A stretch of 64,000 nt of DNA from Methylobacterium sp. B4 (GTDB lineage: Bacteria > Pseudomonadota > Alphaproteobacteria > Rhizobiales > Beijerinckiaceae): positions 372,001-436,000 of the forward strand of contig NZ_QJJJ01000001.1 of assembly GCF_003201865.1 (NCBI RefSeq). Reading direction: 5' to 3'. Position 1 is the first letter of the stretch, and every line of letters begins with the position of its first letter. The position numbers were made by a program, and so were the translations under genes. Shown here piece after piece: positions 61,864 to 64,000 of the stretch. Below the pieces are notes generated by a model that saw nothing but the letters and a program-made list of their open reading frames with translations, did no database searches and was not told the DNA's origin.

Positions 61864-62026
61864 GGCCGCCCTCCGGCCCGGTGAATTCCCGGTATACCGG
61901 TGAGACTTGCGCCGAAATGACGAGACAGGGAACTCTGTCGCCGTCCGGTGCTTGACAGGCCACGCTTACGCGCGATCACTCGGGCGACGCGACCATGTCG
62001 AAGGAACGGTAGAGGAACGGCCTGTC

Positions 62027-62392
62027 ATGGCGCGCATCCTGCTCGTGGATGACGAGGAGACGGTTCGCGGCTTCCTGAAACGGGGCCTCGAACTCGACGG
62101 CCACAGCGTCACCACCGCCATCGACGGCAGCGACGGTCTCGACCGGCTGTCGGAGGCCGGCGGCGGCTTCGACCTGATGCTGACCGATATCCGCATGCCG
62201 CTGATGGACGGCATCGCGCTCTCGCTCGCGGCCAAGCGCGACTACCCCGACCTGACCATCCTGCTGATGACGGGCTTCGCCGACCAGCGCGAACGCGCCC
62301 GCGGCCTCGACGCGATCGTCACCGACGTGCTGACGAAGCCCTTCTCGCTGGCCGACCTTCGCTCGACGGTGACGCGCGCGCTGGCCGCCTGA
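62027..62392 (+). CDS. cpdR: CpdR-like single-domain response regulator
   Basis: A 121-residue receiver: RILLVDDEETVRGFLKRGLE, phospho-Asp in LMLTDIRMPLMDGIA, LLMTGFADQRERARGLDAI, conserved Lys in LTKPFSLADLRS. The pattern matches CpdR proteins, which when unphosphorylated prime ClpXP proteolysis in the cell cycle (established in Caulobacter). AGAGGAACGG precedes the ATG at 62027. Confidence 0.75.
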   Translation: MARILLVDDEETVRGFLKRGLELDGHSVTTAIDGSDGLDRLSEAGGGFDLMLTDIRMPLMDGIALSLAAKRDYPDLTILLMTGFADQRERARGLDAIVTDVLTKPFSLADLRSTVTRALAA

Positions 62393-62398
62393 AACCCC

Positions 62399-62914
62399 TC
62401 AGTTCATCTGCCAGATGGTCCCGTTCAGCAGGCAGGCGAAGCTGACCCAGGCGGCGTAGGGCACCAGCAGCCACGCCGCCGCTCGGTCAAAGCGCCAGGA
62501 GAGGCGTATCGTCCAGAGGATCATCACCAGCATGGCGATCGCGACGATCAGCGCGAGACCGAGTTCGTGGGCGGCGAAGAAGACCGGCGTCCAGGCCGCG
62601 TTGAGGGCGAGCTGCGCGGCGAAGGCGGCGAGCGCCAGCCACCAGGCCCGGCGGGCGGGCCCCGCCAACGGCCGGGCGCCGAGCAGGCGCCAGAGCGAGA
62701 ATGCGATCAGGGTGTAGAGCAGCGTCCAGGCGAGCGGAAACACCCAGTTCGGCGGGTTGAAGGCCGGCTTGCGGATGGTCGTGTACCAGTCCTCGATGTT
62801 GCTGCCGGTGGAGAGCGAGCCCACCGCCGTCACGAGGACGACCGGCAGGATCGCTGCGGCGAGGCGCGGAATCGGAGGCAGGGCGGGCCGTTCGGGGATG
62901 TCCAGGGCGCTCAT
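62399..62914 (-). CDS. tspO: TspO/MBR family protein
   Basis: A 171-residue five-helix membrane protein. WYTTIRKPAFNPPNWVFPLA and WTLLYTLIAFSLW are the family hallmark. TspO proteins bind porphyrins and modulate photopigment or stress responses in bacteria. Convergent with the CpdR-like gene (6 bases apart). Confidence 0.93.
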   Translation of the reverse strand: MSALDIPERPALPPIPRLAAAILPVVLVTAVGSLSTGSNIEDWYTTIRKPAFNPPNWVFPLAWTLLYTLIAFSLWRLLGARPLAGPARRAWWLALAAFAAQLALNAAWTPVFFAAHELGLALIVAIAMLVMILWTIRLSWRFDRAAAWLLVPYAAWVSFACLLNGTIWQMN

Positions 62915-63010
62915 GCGCTGCGCAATGCTCCGTTGCTCGTTTGCCCGCCTTGCCCGACCCGGCGGATTCGCTCAAGCCGCTCCCGACACGCAGAGCGGAC
63001 GAGGTAGCCC

Positions 63011-64000
63011 ATGAGTCGGTCCAACGCACCCGACGGCGATCCGGATGCGGTGCACCCGCAGGTCGGTTTGTCGCCCGGGGAATGGAGCCCGCGTACCCTG
63101 GCCGCGCAGGCGCTGGGGCGGATCGACCCGGTGACCCGGGCGGTGGTGCCGCCGCTCCACCTCTCCACCACCTATCTGCGCGATCCCGACAACGCCTACC
63201 GGTCCGGCTTCTCCTACGCCCGGCCCGACAACGCCACGACGCGGGAGGCGGAGGACGTGATCGCCGCCCTCGAAGGTGCCGACGCCGGTGCCCTGCTGTT
63301 CGGCTCCGGCATGGCCGCGGCGGCGGCGGTGTTCTGCGCCCTGGAACGGGGCGACCACGTGGTGGCACCCGAAGTCATGTACTGGGGCCTTCGCCGCTGG
63401 CTGCGCCAGGAGGCGCCCCGGCTCGACCTCGCCGTCGATTTCGTGGCGATGGATGACCCGGAGGCCGTGCGGGCCGCGATCCGGCCGGGCCGGACCCGGC
63501 TCGTCTGGATCGAGACGCCGGGCAATCCCCTCTGCACGGTCACCGACATCGCCCGCGTCGCCGGCATCGCCCGGGAGGCCGGCGCCCGCGTTGCGGTCGA
63601 TTCGACCGCCGTCAGCCCGATCCTGACCCGGCCGCTGGAGCTCGGGGCCGACATCGTGATGCACTCGGCCACCAAGATCCTGAATGGTCATTCCGACGTG
63701 GTGGCCGGCGTCCTGGCGGGTGCCCGCAAGGACGCGTTCTGGGAGCGCCTCGTGGCGATCCGCGGGGGCTGGGGCGCGATCCTCGGGCCCTTCGAGGCCT
63801 ATCTGCTGATGCGGGGCCTGCGCACGCTGCCCCTGCGCGCCGCGGCCCAGAGCTCCGGGGCGTTACGGCTCGCCACCCGGCTCGCCGCCCATCCGCTGGT
63901 GAGCGCCGTGCTCTATCCGGGCCTGCCCGACCATCCCGGCCACGCGGTGGCGGCACGCCAGATGGAGGGCGGCTTCGGCTACATGCTCTCGATCCGCGTC
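63011..64000 (+). CDS. metC: Cystathionine beta-lyase / Cys-Met PLP enzyme, 3' end outside window
   Basis: The first 330 codons of a Cys/Met-metabolism PLP-dependent enzyme. VPPLHLSTTYLRD, ALLFGSGMAAAAAVF, VWIETPGNPL, AVDSTAVSPIL, and the PLP Lys in HSATKILNGHSDVVAG, followed by GPFEAYLLMRGLRTLPLR. The family includes cystathionine beta-lyase, cystathionine gamma-synthase and methionine gamma-lyase; the call as beta-lyase is the usual annotation, not proven. Runs off the right edge. Confidence 0.85.
   Translation, partial: MSRSNAPDGDPDAVHPQVGLSPGEWSPRTLAAQALGRIDPVTRAVVPPLHLSTTYLRDPDNAYRSGFSYARPDNATTREAEDVIAALEGADAGALLFGSGMAAAAAVFCALERGDHVVAPEVMYWGLRRWLRQEAPRLDLAVDFVAMDDPEAVRAAIRPGRTRLVWIETPGNPLCTVTDIARVAGIAREAGARVAVDSTAVSPILTRPLELGADIVMHSATKILNGHSDVVAGVLAGARKDAFWERLVAIRGGWGAILGPFEAYLLMRGLRTLPLRAAAQSSGALRLATRLAAHPLVSAVLYPGLPDHPGHAVAARQMEGGFGYMLSIRV

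Overview
The window is a high-GC alphaproteobacterial chromosome segment, most likely from the Methylobacterium/Methylorubrum extorquens group. The basis is the divergent phyR/nepR pair (general stress response), the look of the PhyR sequence, and gene neighbourhoods typical of Hyphomicrobiales (ftsE-ftsX-ydcF, proB-proA-nadD, lgt-midA-pgeF). The genus call is recognition from memory, not a database search. I saw no phage, transposon, CRISPR array, rRNA or tRNA. The segment is chromosomal core and near-core, densely packed, with genes on both strands.

Layout. 0-5.3 kb: a partial unknown gene, then a leftward operon DUF2946 - PepSY membrane protein - TonB-dependent receptor (metal or siderophore uptake), and a small unknown gene. 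5.4-7 kb: scoA-scoB (3-oxoacid CoA-transferase). 7.2-13.6 kb: AsmA-like protein, a D,D-carboxypeptidase, a WYL-like protein, RNase D, an AlkA-type glycosylase. 13.7-17.6 kb: metallophosphoesterase, class III aminotransferase, cysteine-cluster protein. 17.5-20.4 kb: a stress-response island built round phyR and nepR. 20.6-27.2 kb: DUF2865, metallo-beta-lactamase fold, DUF1499, MarR, small stress-type genes, cNMP-binding protein, VOC protein, L,D-transpeptidase. 27.3-31.8 kb: DUF3096, pyruvate phosphate dikinase, SleB-type hydrolase. 31.9-38.5 kb: pgm, MgtC, lgt, midA-type methyltransferase, pgeF. 38.9-45.8 kb: outer-membrane beta-barrel protein, DUF2076, second L,D-transpeptidase, cheZ, uvrC-pgsA, moaD. 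45.8-51.9 kb: zinc-type binding protein, LTXXQ protein, MsbA-like exporter, galM, GbsR-type regulator with DUF4166. 51.9-57 kb: rsfS, PRC-barrel protein, nadD, proA, proB. 57.2-64 kb: response regulator, ydcF, ftsX-ftsE, zinc-ribbon protein, hpt, CpdR-like regulator, tspO and the start of a cystathionine beta-lyase gene.

The strongest unexpected signal is regulatory. Seven exact copies of the sigma-EcfG promoter motif GGAAC-N16/17-CGTT sit at promoter distance in intergenic DNA. They lie in front of phyR, nepR, a DUF1328 gene, a 48-codon GTG-started ORF, a small exported-protein gene, a DUF3096 gene, and a stretch with no gene. That last promoter is followed within about 90 bases by a stem with a C-rich loop and a textbook intrinsic terminator, so it probably makes a stress-induced small RNA like Caulobacter GsrN. 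Two near-matches precede a KGG-type stress protein gene and a proline-rich small ORF. Other notable points are a perfect 34-bp palindrome centred on the start codon of the GbsR-type gene, and an rsfS reading frame whose conserved N-terminal helix has no ATG, GTG or TTG start.
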